From VXYL01 sp965208525 (GTDB lineage: Bacteria > Pseudomonadota > Gammaproteobacteria > Pseudomonadales > Azotimanducaceae): 64,000 bases of DNA. The notes under the pieces are model-generated. The model was not told the origin of the DNA and ran no database searches. It saw only the letters and a list, made by a program, of their open reading frames with translations. Where the stretch lies: positions 2,914,001-2,978,000 of the forward strand of contig OZ242340.1 of the NCBI GenBank assembly GCA_965208525.1. Reading direction: 5' to 3'. This document shows, one piece after another, positions 43,994 through 52,585 of the stretch. The stretch's first letter is position 1. Each line of letters starts with the position of its first letter. The translations under genes were made by a program, and so were the position numbers.

Positions 43994-44084
43994 GGGCCTT
44001 TCCCCTGCGGCGGGCCGCGCGCGCGGGCACCTCCCGTCCGCGCGTTCGGCGGTCCGCCGCAACCCTTCCGGCTGAGCAGCGCTG

Positions 44085-45692
44085 ATGGGCGTGTCCAGCT
44101 ACTTCGAGTTCGTGACGGTGCTGTTCGGCTGGGTCGTCTACGACCGCCTGTGGGCGGTGCTGAACGACACCGGCATCGTCTACATCCCGTTCTTCGTGAT
44201 CGTACTGAAGAACGTCCTCGAGTCGCGCCGGGCGGGCGACGACGAGGGCTCGGCGGCCGTCCAGTCGCTGAAGAAGAGCGAGACCGATGTCGTCGTCGCG
44301 ATTGTCGTCATGTTCCTCGCGGCGGTGCCGTTCACGGAGGTGCGCCTCGGCGAGATGAGCTACGTGCGCCCGACGCTCGACTGCGCCGTGGCCGAGCGGA
44401 TCGAGCGCGGCGCGGAGCCCGGCGAGGTGAACGGCCTCGCGACGGGGACGGCCTACGACGCGCCGCTCGCGACGCTTTCCGGCGAGACCGGGCGCATCCC
44501 CGTCTGGTGGGGTTTCGTGCACGTCGTCTCCAAGGCGGTGGTGGCCGCCGGCACGGCGGCGATCCCGTGCACCGGCGACGTGGTGCGGCTGTCGATGGCG
44601 CTCGGCGGCGACACGGTGGAGGACCCGCTGCTGCTGCGCGAGCTCGGGGACTTCACGGTGGACTGCCACCGCCCGGCGGTGTCGCGCATGCACAACGGCG
44701 GCCCGTCCGGGGCGACCTACGAGGCGCGGCGGCACATGGACTACCTGGGATCGCCGTTCTTCCTCGACACGCACGGCTACTACAACGTCCTCTACTCGCG
44801 CCGCGACCGCCCGGCGTTCCCGCGGGTGGAGGCGCGGGACTCGGGGCTCGACGGCGCGCACCCGACCTGCCGCGAGTGGTGGCGCGACGGCGCCAACGGG
44901 CTGCGCGCGCGCCTGCTGGCCGAGATCGACCAGGCGACGCGCGACGAGCTGGTCTACGACGCGAACGCGGTGTTCCGGGAGGAGCACCCGGGCGCGGGCG
45001 TCGGCGAGCTCGAGGACCTGCTGCTGCGCAAGTACCTGGCGCACCGCAGCGGGGAACGTATCGGCGTCTCCTCGGTCAGCTACGAGCCGGGCGTGGCGGA
45101 GAACTACCGGATGGGCGCCGCGGGCAGCCACGGGGCGCTCGGCGGGGTGATCCACGCCACGGCGGACGTGGTCGACGACGTGCTGTCCATGGGCGCGGCC
45201 GGCCTCGGCATGGTCCTGCAGGGACCCGGCAACATCGCCGCCGGCGTCGCGGTCCGCGAGGGCATGCCGATTTTCCTCGCGCTCCTGCTGATGGTGTTCG
45301 TGGCGGTGCTGCCGTTCCTGATGGTGTTTTCGCGCTACGACGTTTCCGTGCTGGTCACGCTGACGCTCGTCTTCTTCGGCCTGCAGTTCTTCTACGTGCT
45401 GTGGGGCATGGCGTTCTGGGCCGACAACCACCTGCACGAGGCGCTGACCGGCCCCGCGTCCGCGCCGAAGGCGAACCCGATCCAGGGGCTCGTGGCGCTG
45501 TGGGTGCAGCGCTTCCTCTACATCGTCTTCCCGATGCTGTGGCTGGCGGCGATCGGCTGGGTCGGCGTCAAGGCCGACGCCGTGATGGGCGGCTTGTCGA
45601 AGATGGCGGACAGCGCGGCGCGCGCGGCGCAGTCCGGCGGCGACACCACCGTGTCCGCGGCGAAGGCCGCGGCGACGAAGGGGCGGAAGTGA
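44085..45692 (+). CDS. TraG N-terminal-like conjugative membrane protein
   Basis: 535 residues. MGVSSYFEFVTVLFGWVVYD is the recognisable TraG N-terminus, followed by membrane helices near 20-45 and 65-90, a large periplasmic domain with HPTCREWW, and a group of helices at about 395-510 (FLALLLMVFVAVLPFLMVF, VLVTLTLVFFGLQFFYVLWG). It acts in mating-pair stabilisation and pilus assembly. The C-terminus is short and Ala/Lys-rich. Last gene of the transfer cluster in this window. Confidence 0.9.
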   Translation: MGVSSYFEFVTVLFGWVVYDRLWAVLNDTGIVYIPFFVIVLKNVLESRRAGDDEGSAAVQSLKKSETDVVVAIVVMFLAAVPFTEVRLGEMSYVRPTLDCAVAERIERGAEPGEVNGLATGTAYDAPLATLSGETGRIPVWWGFVHVVSKAVVAAGTAAIPCTGDVVRLSMALGGDTVEDPLLLRELGDFTVDCHRPAVSRMHNGGPSGATYEARRHMDYLGSPFFLDTHGYYNVLYSRRDRPAFPRVEARDSGLDGAHPTCREWWRDGANGLRARLLAEIDQATRDELVYDANAVFREEHPGAGVGELEDLLLRKYLAHRSGERIGVSSVSYEPGVAENYRMGAAGSHGALGGVIHATADVVDDVLSMGAAGLGMVLQGPGNIAAGVAVREGMPIFLALLLMVFVAVLPFLMVFSRYDVSVLVTLTLVFFGLQFFYVLWGMAFWADNHLHEALTGPASAPKANPIQGLVALWVQRFLYIVFPMLWLAAIGWVGVKADAVMGGLSKMADSAARAAQSGGDTTVSAAKAAATKGRK

Positions 45693-45706
45693 CCGGCGAC
45701 ACCGGA

Positions 45707-45910
45707 TCAGAGCTCGCGGTAGCCCCGGGTCTGGCGGCTGTAGCCGGGCCGCAGACGGCACTGGTCGTCCTCTCCGGTCCTGTACTGCTCCTCCGCCCGC
45801 GCTTGGGCGAGCGCCTCGTCGGCGCCTGCGAGCAGGGCGATCAGGAGCCTTCGCCCGAAGCCCGGCTTCGCGCGGGGCGCGGATCGGTCGCGATGTTGTT
45901 CGGAGTTCAT
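45707..45910 (-). CDS. small hypothetical protein opposite the end of traG
   Basis: 67 residues on the minus strand, in the place where related elements often have a small DUF3742 gene. The sequence GFGRRLLIALLAGADEALAQ could be an amphipathic helix; the rest is polar. Ribosome site is weak. Assignment to DUF3742 is only positional. Confidence 0.4.
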   Translation of the reverse strand: MNSEQHRDRSAPRAKPGFGRRLLIALLAGADEALAQARAEEQYRTGEDDQCRLRPGYSRQTRGYREL

Positions 45911-45939
45911 GTGTTCGATACCTCGTTCGGTGGCGTCAG

Positions 45940-46806
45940 GTGAGTTCCCGCGCCGGTCGCCCAGACCCCGCGGCGCGGGAACTTGCCCGGCAGATCCGCG
46001 CCCTGCCGGCGCCGCGCTACGAGTTCGCGGTGTTCGACGGGCGCACGACGCGGCGTCTGTGGCGGGCGAAGCTGGCGCTGCGCTCGGTGGGCTGGCTGAC
46101 GCACCGCAACAACCGCGGCGGGCACGTCTACGTCCGCCCGTTCACCACCGCCTGCGTGCTGGTCGACGGCCTGACGGCGGAGGCCCTGGCCGAAATCCGG
46201 GCCGACGGCCTTGCCCCGGCGGCGGTGGTGGAATCCGCCCCGGCGGAGTTCCAGGCGTGGTTCCGCCTCGGCCGCGAGGTGGGCCCGCGCGTCGCCGCCG
46301 GCGCGGCGCAGGTGCTCGCCGACCGCTACGGCGGCGGCCCGGGCGCGGCGGACTCCGCGCGGCTCGGCCGCGCTGCCGGATTCCGCAACCGCACGGCGGA
46401 GCTCGCGGGTCCGGACGGGCGCTGGCCCCGGGTGCTGCTCGAGGAGGCGCGGGGCCGCGTGACGCCGCAGGCGGACGATCTGGTTGCCGCCGCCGAGGAG
46501 CGGCTCGCGAGACGCGATGCAGCCGCCGCGCGCAAGGGGAGGGGCGGGGAGTCGGAGCGCGCCCGGGCGGCGCTCGCGCGGGAGATCGCCCGGATGGAGA
46601 GCGCGCACGGCGCGGCGACCGACTGGAGCCGCGCGGTCGCGGCCGCGGCCCGGCGCATGGCGCGGGCGGGCTACGCGCGGGAGGAGGTGGCCGCGGCGCT
46701 GGCCGCCTGCCCGGCGGTGCGCGGGCGGCAGGGCGGACGCGCCGCGGACTACGCGGAGCGGGTCGCGGCCTGGGCGTTCGGGGCGGTGCGGCGCCGTCCG
46801 CGGTAG
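45940..46806 (+). CDS. RepB-type primase domain protein
   Basis: 288 residues from a GTG. YEFAVFDGRTTRR, then LTHRNNRGGHVYVRPF at about 52-67, matches the start of RepB/MobA-linked primases, with AEFQAWFRLG and AGFRNRTAE following as in archaeo-eukaryotic-type primase domains. The C-terminal third is helical and Arg/Ala-rich. It could prime complementary-strand synthesis after transfer. Confidence 0.78.
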   Translation: MSSRAGRPDPAARELARQIRALPAPRYEFAVFDGRTTRRLWRAKLALRSVGWLTHRNNRGGHVYVRPFTTACVLVDGLTAEALAEIRADGLAPAAVVESAPAEFQAWFRLGREVGPRVAAGAAQVLADRYGGGPGAADSARLGRAAGFRNRTAELAGPDGRWPRVLLEEARGRVTPQADDLVAAAEERLARRDAAAARKGRGGESERARAALAREIARMESAHGAATDWSRAVAAAARRMARAGYAREEVAAALAACPAVRGRQGGRAADYAERVAAWAFGAVRRRPR

Positions 46807-46810
46807 GCCG

Positions 46811-47032
46811 ATGGACGCGCCGGCGCGCAGGGGAACGAGCGGGGGCCGGGACCGGGAACGGGACCGGCTCGACGCACCGCGGCGCATGGCGCTCGACGGG
46901 CTCGCCAGAGCGTTCGAGGAGGCCGAGCGGGGCCGCGACTGGTTCGCCATGAAGGCCGAGCTGCGGCGCGTCGACGAGGCCGTGCAGGCCGTGTGGTACG
47001 CCGCCAGGGTGCGCGACGATGGCGGCCGCTGA
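46811..47032 (+). CDS. small hypothetical protein
   Basis: 73 residues. A charged N-terminus (DAPARRGTSGGRDRERDRLD) leads into a helix MALDGLARAFEEAERGRDWF and AELRRVDEAVQAVWYAA. It overlaps the next gene by 14 nt, supporting translation. No known domain. Confidence 0.55.
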   Translation: MDAPARRGTSGGRDRERDRLDAPRRMALDGLARAFEEAERGRDWFAMKAELRRVDEAVQAVWYAARVRDDGGR

Positions 47033-48392
47033 GCGCGGGATCGGGCCGCGCGCGGCGACCGCGCTGCTGCTGGTCGAGGGCTACTGCTCGCTGGCCGTGG
47101 AGATGATCGCGCTGCGTGTGCTCGTGCCCGTCGCCGGGCAGTCGGTCGGCGTGACGAGCGTGGTGGTGACCGCGTTCCTGGCGGCGCTGGCGCTGGGCTA
47201 CCGGTCCGGCGGGCGCTTCCCGGGCGAGGTCCGGGAGAAGCTGGGATGGAACCTGGCCGGGGCCGCCGTCTGGTCGGCGTTCTGGCTGTCCCGGTTCGGG
47301 GTGGCGCTGGCGTTCGACGCGACGGGGTGGCTGCCGCCGCTCGCGCAGGTCGCCGCGTACGCGGTCGTGGGCGTGGGTCCGGCCGCGTACCTGCTGGCGG
47401 AGAGCGTGGTGCTGCTGGTCGCGAGCGGCGTTCGGGAGACCGCGTCCGGCAAGGCCGGCGGGGCGTTCTCGGCGAGCACCCTCGGCAACGTCGCCGGCGG
47501 CCTGCTGACCGCGCTCGTGGTCATGCAGCATCTCGGTGTCGCCGCCGCCGTGGCGCTGGTGTGCGGACTCCTGCTGGCGGGGGCGCTCGGGGCGTGGGGG
47601 CGGCTGGACCGGCAGCTGTGGGCGGCGGGGGTCGCCGTCGCCGCGGTGTGCGGCGCCAACCTGGCCGCGGAGCGCGACGCGTTCGTGCTGACGACCGCGC
47701 ACGCGGACTACGCCGTCGAGGCCGCCGGAACGGCGCGGCTGCTGCGGGTCAACGGCCAGAACGCCAGCCGCGAGGACGGCGCCGGCGTCGGGCACCCCTA
47801 CATCGAGTGGATCGAGGATCGGGTCTACGCACGGGCGCGGGACGGGCCGCTGCGCGTGCTGGTGGTGGGGGCCGGCGGTTTCACGTTCGGGCGCGGGCGG
47901 CCGCGCGGCGGCGCGGAGGTGGTCTACGTGGACGTCGACGCCCGGCTCGCCGAAGCCGCCGACGCGTTCCTCGGCGCCCCGGCCCCGAGCGGGAGCTACG
48001 TCGCGATGGACGGCAGGGCGTACCTCCTGCGGCACGAGGCCGTATTCGACGTCATCGTCCTGGACGCGTTCGCGGACCGCGCCGTCATGCCGGCGCACCT
48101 GGTGACGCGGGAGTTCTTTCAACTGGCGCGCGCGCGGCTCGCCGACGGCGGAACCCTGTACCTGAACCTGATCGCGCCGCCAGCGCCGGAGCGGCTCGCT
48201 TCGCGCATCGAGCGGACGCTGCGCTCGGTGTTCGCCTGGTGCCGGACGCACGCGACGGGCGATCCGGGGCGCTGGCACAATCTGGTGTTCGCCTGCGAGC
48301 GCAGCGGTCTGGACGGCGACGCGACGGTGTACGCGGACGGCGCATCGCGCGGCGAAGCCGACCGGCTGCCGAGGCGCGTGCGGTCGCTGTGA
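47019..48392 (+). CDS. membrane-fused spermidine-synthase-like protein
   Basis: 457 residues. The N-terminal 200 contain about six or seven membrane helices in the MFS-like pattern of fused spermidine synthases (ALLLVEGYCSLAVEMIALRV at 15-34). The C-terminal domain is Rossmann-type: VLVVGAGGFTFGRG, VVYVDVDARLAEAA, then FDVIVLDAFADRAVMPAHL, the aminopropyltransferase signature region. Substrate cannot be assigned. It is cargo, unusual between conjugation genes. Confidence 0.8.
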   Translation: MAAAERGIGPRAATALLLVEGYCSLAVEMIALRVLVPVAGQSVGVTSVVVTAFLAALALGYRSGGRFPGEVREKLGWNLAGAAVWSAFWLSRFGVALAFDATGWLPPLAQVAAYAVVGVGPAAYLLAESVVLLVASGVRETASGKAGGAFSASTLGNVAGGLLTALVVMQHLGVAAAVALVCGLLLAGALGAWGRLDRQLWAAGVAVAAVCGANLAAERDAFVLTTAHADYAVEAAGTARLLRVNGQNASREDGAGVGHPYIEWIEDRVYARARDGPLRVLVVGAGGFTFGRGRPRGGAEVVYVDVDARLAEAADAFLGAPAPSGSYVAMDGRAYLLRHEAVFDVIVLDAFADRAVMPAHLVTREFFQLARARLADGGTLYLNLIAPPAPERLASRIERTLRSVFAWCRTHATGDPGRWHNLVFACERSGLDGDATVYADGASRGEADRLPRRVRSL

Positions 48393-48411
48393 ACCGGAGG
48401 CGGGCAGGTCG

Positions 48412-48933
48412 GTGAGCGCGCGGCGCGTCATGCTCGCGTCGATCACCGCGCGGCTGCTGTGGGACGGCCGCGCGGAGGCGGGGCGCTTCATTCCCGGCAT
48501 CGCGCATTTCCAGTCGGGGGTGGTGGCCCTGCGCCGCGCGGACGATGCGGGGGCCGCCGGACGCCTGGCGGAGATCGACGCGGCGCTGTCGGCGGCGGAG
48601 AACGCCGTGAACCGGTGGGCGCGGGGTCTCGCGGCGTTCGCGCGGGAGGAGCTGGCCGACGCCGCGCCCGAGTCGGCGGCTTGGTCGGACGCGGAGGAGC
48701 GCAGGCTGCGGATCCGCACGGGCGAGGCGCTGCGGCTCGCGGGCCTGATCGGCGCGTTCGACGCCGTGTGCGCGGCGACGTCCGCGGCGACGGCGGTCGC
48801 GCGCGAGCGCGGCGTGTTCAATCCGCACCACGCCGGCATCGCGGAGCGCGCGCGGATGATCCGGCGGATCGTCGACCTGGGGCACGCCGGCGGACGCGCG
48901 TGCCGGAGGCGGCGTCGCGCGGGGGGCGGTTAG
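48412..48933 (+). CDS. hypothetical ICE protein, possibly PFL_4669/DUF1845-like
   Basis: 173 residues from a GTG. SITARLLWDGR followed by GRFIPGIAHFQSGVVALRRA resembles what I recall of the PFL_4669 family; a long helical region and an Arg-rich C-terminus (RRRRRAGGG) follow. Family assignment is uncertain. It follows the spermidine-synthase-like gene by 19 nt. Confidence 0.55.
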   Translation: MSARRVMLASITARLLWDGRAEAGRFIPGIAHFQSGVVALRRADDAGAAGRLAEIDAALSAAENAVNRWARGLAAFAREELADAAPESAAWSDAEERRLRIRTGEALRLAGLIGAFDAVCAATSAATAVARERGVFNPHHAGIAERARMIRRIVDLGHAGGRACRRRRRAGGG

Positions 48934-48980
48934 CGTGGGGGTGGGAGTTTTTCGCTTGCGCGGGGGCGGTCGCGGCGGTA

Positions 48981-49153
48981 TCAAGGCAGGCGCTTACCTG
49001 CCGGGCTCGTCTCGGCGTTGCCGCTCTCGGGAGCGGCGTTCAAGCAAGGTGCCGCGCGCGAGCGCGGCGTGAAACGTCCGGGCCGTTCCGGCCCATCCCG
49101 TCGGGGAACCTCCCCGGCGGGCGAGGTTCGCTGGCGGGCTGCTCATCGGAGGA
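48981..49153 (+). promoter_or_regulatory. structured leader of the 44-residue membrane protein gene
   Basis: Begins TCAAGGCAGG and forms GGCAGG-CGCTTA-CCTGCC (48985-49002), then further GC palindromes before the ribosome site. Its opening matches the first half of the leaders described at 51177, 54556, 56545 and 60152 but on the plus strand. Confidence 0.45.
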
Positions 49154-49160
49154 AACCCCA

Positions 49161-49295
49161 GTGGACCGACGCCAGTCGGTGCGCGCACCCGAGGTGGACG
49201 CCCAGAGGCTGCTCGAGCTGATGCACACGGCGATCGTCGTGGGCACGGCGATGGCGGCCATGTGGGCGCTCTTGGACCTGTTCAACGTGGTGTGA
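49161..49295 (+). CDS. 44-residue single-span membrane protein
   Basis: Starts at a GTG with GGAGGAAA 5 nt upstream, a strong ribosome site. The protein has a polar N-terminus (MDRRQSVRAPEVDAQRLLE) and one membrane helix (HTAIVVGTAMAAMWALLDLF). It is too short for most gene callers. The structured leader before it and the ribosome site support expression. Function unknown. Confidence 0.6.
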   Translation: MDRRQSVRAPEVDAQRLLELMHTAIVVGTAMAAMWALLDLFNVV

Positions 49296-49508
49296 CGCAC
49301 GTCAGCGGAAGGATCCCTCCCGTTCGGGAGGGGTCCGACCGCGCCTCGGCCGATCGTTCGGTTGCAGGCGGGTCGTCGGAGCGGGCGGGCATGCGGTTCC
49401 GCCTGGGATGTCGGAAACGGGGCGGCATAGGCGAACTCGCGGGAATCGAGGGATGGAGTGCCGCGCCGGTCCCGAAGGGCCGGCGCGGTTGCGGCGCGGT
49501 GAGCGGCC

Positions 49509-49838
49509 CTACAGCCAGGCTTGCGCCCAGGTGTGCCGGTGGCCCCACGCGCGCGCCTCAGTTTCGAGGCGGCGCTGCTCCGGAGCCCTCGGCCTGCCGG
49601 TCCGGTGGTCGATCTCCTGCAGGGCGAGTCCGCCCGCCGAGGACCTGACCACGCGGTGGTCGAGGCAGCACGAGCCGCGGCTGGCGCAGCGGCACCGCGG
49701 CCAGCTGCCTGTCTCGCGCGCCTGCTCCGCCAGCCAGCAGAACAGGTCGCCCTCGTCCTCCAGCCCCATGCCCTCCGCGACCGCGCGGCCGTGGAGGCTG
49801 TCGTCGTCGACGACTTCCAGTCCAAAAAGCGTTTCCAT
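49509..49838 (-). CDS. hypothetical protein with Cys cluster
   Basis: 109 residues from the ATG at 49838, which has GAAGGAGG upstream. Acidic N-terminus (METLFGLEVVDDDSLHGR), then a compact metal-binding-like cluster CRCASRGSCCLDH at about 57-69. No family recognised. Preceded by a leader with two strong hairpins. Confidence 0.65.
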   Translation of the reverse strand: METLFGLEVVDDDSLHGRAVAEGMGLEDEGDLFCWLAEQARETGSWPRCRCASRGSCCLDHRVVRSSAGGLALQEIDHRTGRPRAPEQRRLETEARAWGHRHTWAQAWL

Positions 49839-49868
49839 GGGAAACCTCCTTCGTTGGACCGTCGGAGC

Positions 49869-49915
49869 GGACCCGTCGGGCGCCGCCCCGACGGGTTGAG
49901 CGGGCCTTGCGGCCC
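49869..49915 (-). promoter_or_regulatory. leader hairpins upstream of the Cys-cluster gene
   Basis: CCCGTCGGG and CCCCGACGGG form a strong stem around CGCCG, and GGGCC-TTGC-GGCCC forms a second one beside it. Both precede the ribosome site on the minus strand. They lack the GTCAAGGC arms of the other leaders, so relationship is uncertain. Confidence 0.45.
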
Positions 49916-50006
49916 GGTTGTGTGAACGCCGCTCGTGCGGCGGCGGTGCAAAAGAGAAGGGGGCATTGCTGCCCCCTTCCGCCGTCACGGCTTCGACGCG
50001 CTGGGC

Positions 50007-50261
50007 TCAGCTGGGTTGGCTTTCCTCGCGCGGACGCGGGGGAAGCGCGACGAGCTGTCCGCTGACCGAGATACCTTCGGTGATCTCGATGTTGAAGCCG
50101 CACCCCTTGCGATGGGGGAACGCCGCTCCTACGCGGTGGTAGCTCGTCTTCGTCTCCGTTTCGCCGTCGATGACGACTTGGTATTCCTCGGTGACGAAAA
50201 CGCCCAGGTACTTCGGCATGGCCGGAGCCTGTTCGGACTTCTGTGTCCTTCGAGCTGCCAT
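50007..50261 (-). CDS. hypothetical protein
   Basis: 84 residues with a strong ribosome site (TTGAGGAG) 6 nt before the ATG at 50261. Reads MPKYLGVFVTEEYQVVIDGE and YHRVGAAFPHRKGCGFNIEI, a beta-strand pattern, ending in a Pro/Arg-rich tail. No function recognised; similar small beta-rich proteins are common on conjugative elements. Confidence 0.7.
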   Translation of the reverse strand: MAARRTQKSEQAPAMPKYLGVFVTEEYQVVIDGETETKTSYHRVGAAFPHRKGCGFNIEITEGISVSGQLVALPPRPREESQPS

Positions 50262-50301
50262 GGTCTTCTCCTCAATGGGTTGATGACAAGACCCGTCGTA
50301 G

Positions 50302-50347
50302 CCAACCTCCCCGTCGGGGCGGTTAAGCCCCTCCGGGTCGGTTTGAC
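50302..50347 (-). promoter_or_regulatory. structured leader E, distant relative of the GTCAAGGC family
   Basis: On the minus strand it begins GTCAAACCGACCCGG, has a GGGGC-TTAACC-GCCCC hairpin and closes with GGTTGGC. It shares the GTCAA opening and GC-rich inner helix of leaders A-D but the outer arm differs. Confidence 0.4.
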
Positions 50348-50504
50348 GTGCTCACAACGCCCCGGTCTCCCGCGGCAACGTCGGCATAGGCCGACAAGCA
50401 AGCGGGGCGATGGAACCGCCTCCGGCGGGCGGGGTCAAGCACAAAACTCGTAGCGCGGCGCTAAGCGGAAAGCGTCGCGAAGCGCCGTCAGGTGGCGGGC
50501 GGTT

Positions 50505-50834
50505 TCAGGGGGGCGCGGAACTTTTTTCGATCTGTTGGGCGGCCCACCGCGCGGCCCGGGCCAGGACCGTCCCGTGGCACGGTTTCGGGTGGCACCAGCA
50601 CGCCAGGTCGAGACCGTCGAGCGCGGCAAGCTTGGCGAGGTCGATCTCGCCGGCGCGGATGCGTTGCCACAGGTGGCGGCGGTAGCGGGCGATGACCTGC
50701 GCCCGGGTGCCGTGCCGCCCGACGACGAAGGGATTGCCCCAGGGCGTCGCGCGGTCGACGCGGACGATGCCGCGCTCGAGAAGCGCCTCGGCGGAGGTGT
50801 CTCCCGACATGCGGCGGAGGTTGAGGATGTTCAC
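50505..50834 (-). CDS. DUF4326 family protein
   Basis: 109 residues from a GTG at 50834 that overlaps the upstream stop. Signature PWGNPFVVG (31-39), ARYRRHLWQRI and the Cys/His block LACWCHPKPCHGTVL (77-91) are diagnostic of DUF4326, a phage- and plasmid-borne family of unknown activity often found with nucleotide or ADP-ribose related genes. Confidence 0.88.
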   Translation of the reverse strand: MNILNLRRMSGDTSAEALLERGIVRVDRATPWGNPFVVGRHGTRAQVIARYRRHLWQRIRAGEIDLAKLAALDGLDLACWCHPKPCHGTVLARAARWAAQQIEKSSAPP

Positions 50835-51109
50835 GAGAGCGACCCGGCGGGGACCGCGGCGGGCCTGAGGCAGGGCGTCAGTGGATCGACGAGATCGTGC
50901 AGGCGGTCCCGCTCTTCGAGCCCGTGCGCGGCCTGCATCACATCGGCGGCGACGGGGAAGTCGATGGGATGGCCCAGGACGTAGTGCATCAGCGTGCGGC
51001 AGTTCCGGCAGGCGCGGGCGTTGTCCCGGCTGTCGAACAGCTCGGCGCAGCGGTGCTCTGTTCCGTCGCGCGTGAACGAGACATCGGGATTGGGGATTGT
51101 GTTGTCCAT
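50831..51109 (-). CDS. hypothetical protein with zinc-ribbon-like Cys pair
   Basis: 92 residues from the ATG at 51109, which follows AAGGAGGTC. Contains CAELFD and CRNCRTLMHYVLGHPIDFPV (Cys-x2-Cys), then a helix VMQAAHGLEERDRLH. Coupled to the DUF4326 gene by a 4-nt overlap. Preceded by leader A. Function unknown. Confidence 0.7.
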   Translation of the reverse strand: MDNTIPNPDVSFTRDGTEHRCAELFDSRDNARACRNCRTLMHYVLGHPIDFPVAADVMQAAHGLEERDRLHDLVDPLTPCLRPAAVPAGSLS

Positions 51110-51176
51110 TGATGACCTCCTTGATGGTCCGTTGTTGATTCCCTCGAAGAGACCCAGTCCGCGGGGGAAGCCGCGG

Positions 51177-51265
51177 GTCAAGGCTGCCGCCGACCGGCAC
51201 AGCCGAAGGGGACAGGACTGCGGAACGTGGCGGTCGGCAGGCACCCGCCAGGGCCTGGCCTTGAC
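51177..51265 (-). promoter_or_regulatory. structured leader A (GTCAAGGC family)
   Basis: Outer arms GTCAAGGC (51177-51184) and GCCTTGAC (51258-51265) are exact complements; inside, TGCC..GACC pairs with GGTCGGCA. On the minus strand the 5' part reads GTCAAGGCCAGGCCCTGGCG, nearly identical to leader D. It lies 68 nt before the start of the gene at 50831-51109. Confidence 0.6.
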
Positions 51266-51480
51266 GCGCGGCGCCGCGGACTACGCTGGCGGGAATCGGC
51301 AACGGACGCCGGGGCGGACGGACCGTGCGGGCGCGAGACCGGCGGGGAGCCGACGGTTGCAGGGATCGAGACCGCGGGCGGCGCTGGGGTTCAGCCCGTC
51401 TTGCGCAGTTCTTCGCGCACGACGCGGCGCAGCGTGTCTTCGAGTTCGTCGCCGGTGGTCAACGGCGGGCGCGGTGGCGC

Positions 51481-52038
51481 TCAAGGGACGGCGTGCGGGG
51501 CGACGGGCCGTCGGGGATGCCGCTTGAGGCGCCACAGCACCACGGACCAGCGCGAGGGATCGGGGTGGAGGACGCGGTGCTGGTGCTTGCAGTCGAAGTC
51601 GAGGACTTCGCCGCCGGAGAGCTCCAGCGAGACGGGATCGAGGGGGTGGCCGTTGGCGGAGTCGCGCGCCCGGTCGAGCTCGAAGATGCAGGGACCGAGG
51701 TTGACGAGCACGGCGCGGGCATGCGCGTAGGACGCGTCGCGGTGCCAGGCGATGCCGGTGTCGCCGTGGATCGCCAGGCCGACTTGGGGCGCGGTGTCGG
51801 GGTCGATGCGGCGCCAGACGGCCGCGAGCCAGGGCCAGAGCCGGTGCGAGGCGAGGCCGGGCCGCCACGGTTGCGTGCTGCCGAGCGGCGCCTCGACCTG
51901 GAGCCAGGCGCGCTGCCGGCCCCTGGCGTAGTTGGAGACGTCCGGCGCGAGATGCGGCGCGATGTGGCGCTCGAGATGATCGACGACGGTGCGGATGGTT
52001 TCCGGGTCGATGCGCAGGGCGCGGCGTATGCAGGACAT
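51481..52038 (-). CDS. AlkB-like 2-oxoglutarate/Fe(II) dioxygenase
   Basis: 185 residues; ribosome site GGGAGGAG before the ATG. Iron ligands of the HxD...H motif are at H99 and D101 (IAWHRDASY) and H152 or H154 (CKHQHRVL); the 2-oxoglutarate-binding Arg is probably R163 (PSRWSVVLWR). The protein could repair alkylated DNA or act on another nucleic-acid substrate. Assignment rests on motifs; other dioxygenase subfamilies are possible. Confidence 0.75.
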   Translation of the reverse strand: MSCIRRALRIDPETIRTVVDHLERHIAPHLAPDVSNYARGRQRAWLQVEAPLGSTQPWRPGLASHRLWPWLAAVWRRIDPDTAPQVGLAIHGDTGIAWHRDASYAHARAVLVNLGPCIFELDRARDSANGHPLDPVSLELSGGEVLDFDCKHQHRVLHPDPSRWSVVLWRLKRHPRRPVAPHAVP

Positions 52039-52233
52039 GGCGTGTTCTCCTCCCGAGGATGGCGGTGTTCGCCGCCGGGGAGGACGGCCGGTGCCGGCGG
52101 GCGCGCAGGGCCGCCGTCAGGCGCCGGCCGCGAGGCCGGTTGCCTTGCGCGACGCCGGGCCGGCCGTCACGGTGGCCGGGGAACGCCGCCCCGAGCGGTT
52201 GGGGCGTTTGCGGCGGGGGCCGGGAACGGGCGG

Positions 52234-52581
52234 TCAGGCGGGCAGGAGATCGTTGACGGTCACGCGCAGCGCGTCGGCGAGGGCGCGCAGGGTCCGGGCG
52301 GAGCCGGTGGCGCGGTCGGCCTCGATGTCCGCGATCTGGACGCGGTTGACGCCGGAGGCGCGCGCCAGGGCGGACTGGGACAGGGCGCGGTGCTCGCGCC
52401 AGACCTTCAGGGGGCTCTCGCCGTCGATCAGGCGGTCGGCGACGACGGCGGGCACGAGTTCCTCGGCGCCGGCATCGATGCGTTCGCGCACGGCGAGCGC
52501 GGCGCGGAGGTCCTCGAAGTCCTCCTCGGCGGCGCACAGGCGGTCGTACTCGGCGCGGGTGATGGTGACGGTCTCGGTCAT
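52234..52581 (-). CDS. XRE-family antitoxin
   Basis: 115 residues with a helix-turn-helix at about 65-100 (WREHRALSQSALARASGVNR, then IADIEADRATGS). It follows the RelE-like toxin gene by 4 nt, the toxin-first order of HigBA-type pairs. It should neutralise the toxin and repress the operon. Confidence 0.88.
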   Translation of the reverse strand: MTETVTITRAEYDRLCAAEEDFEDLRAALAVRERIDAGAEELVPAVVADRLIDGESPLKVWREHRALSQSALARASGVNRVQIADIEADRATGSARTLRALADALRVTVNDLLPA

Positions 52582-52585
52582 GGTC

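Noticed and set aside
42285..45761. Minus-strand open frame of over 1100 codons across the TraN/TraG region
   Set aside because: Low-complexity translation, no ribosome site, fully opposite well-recognised transfer genes.
51391..51462. 23-codon frame just after the AlkB-like gene, in the same frame as it (DELEDTLRRVVREELRK)
   Set aside because: The helix looks protein-like, but there is no ribosome site and only a TTG start; it may be the remnant of a longer C-terminus. Kept only as a note.
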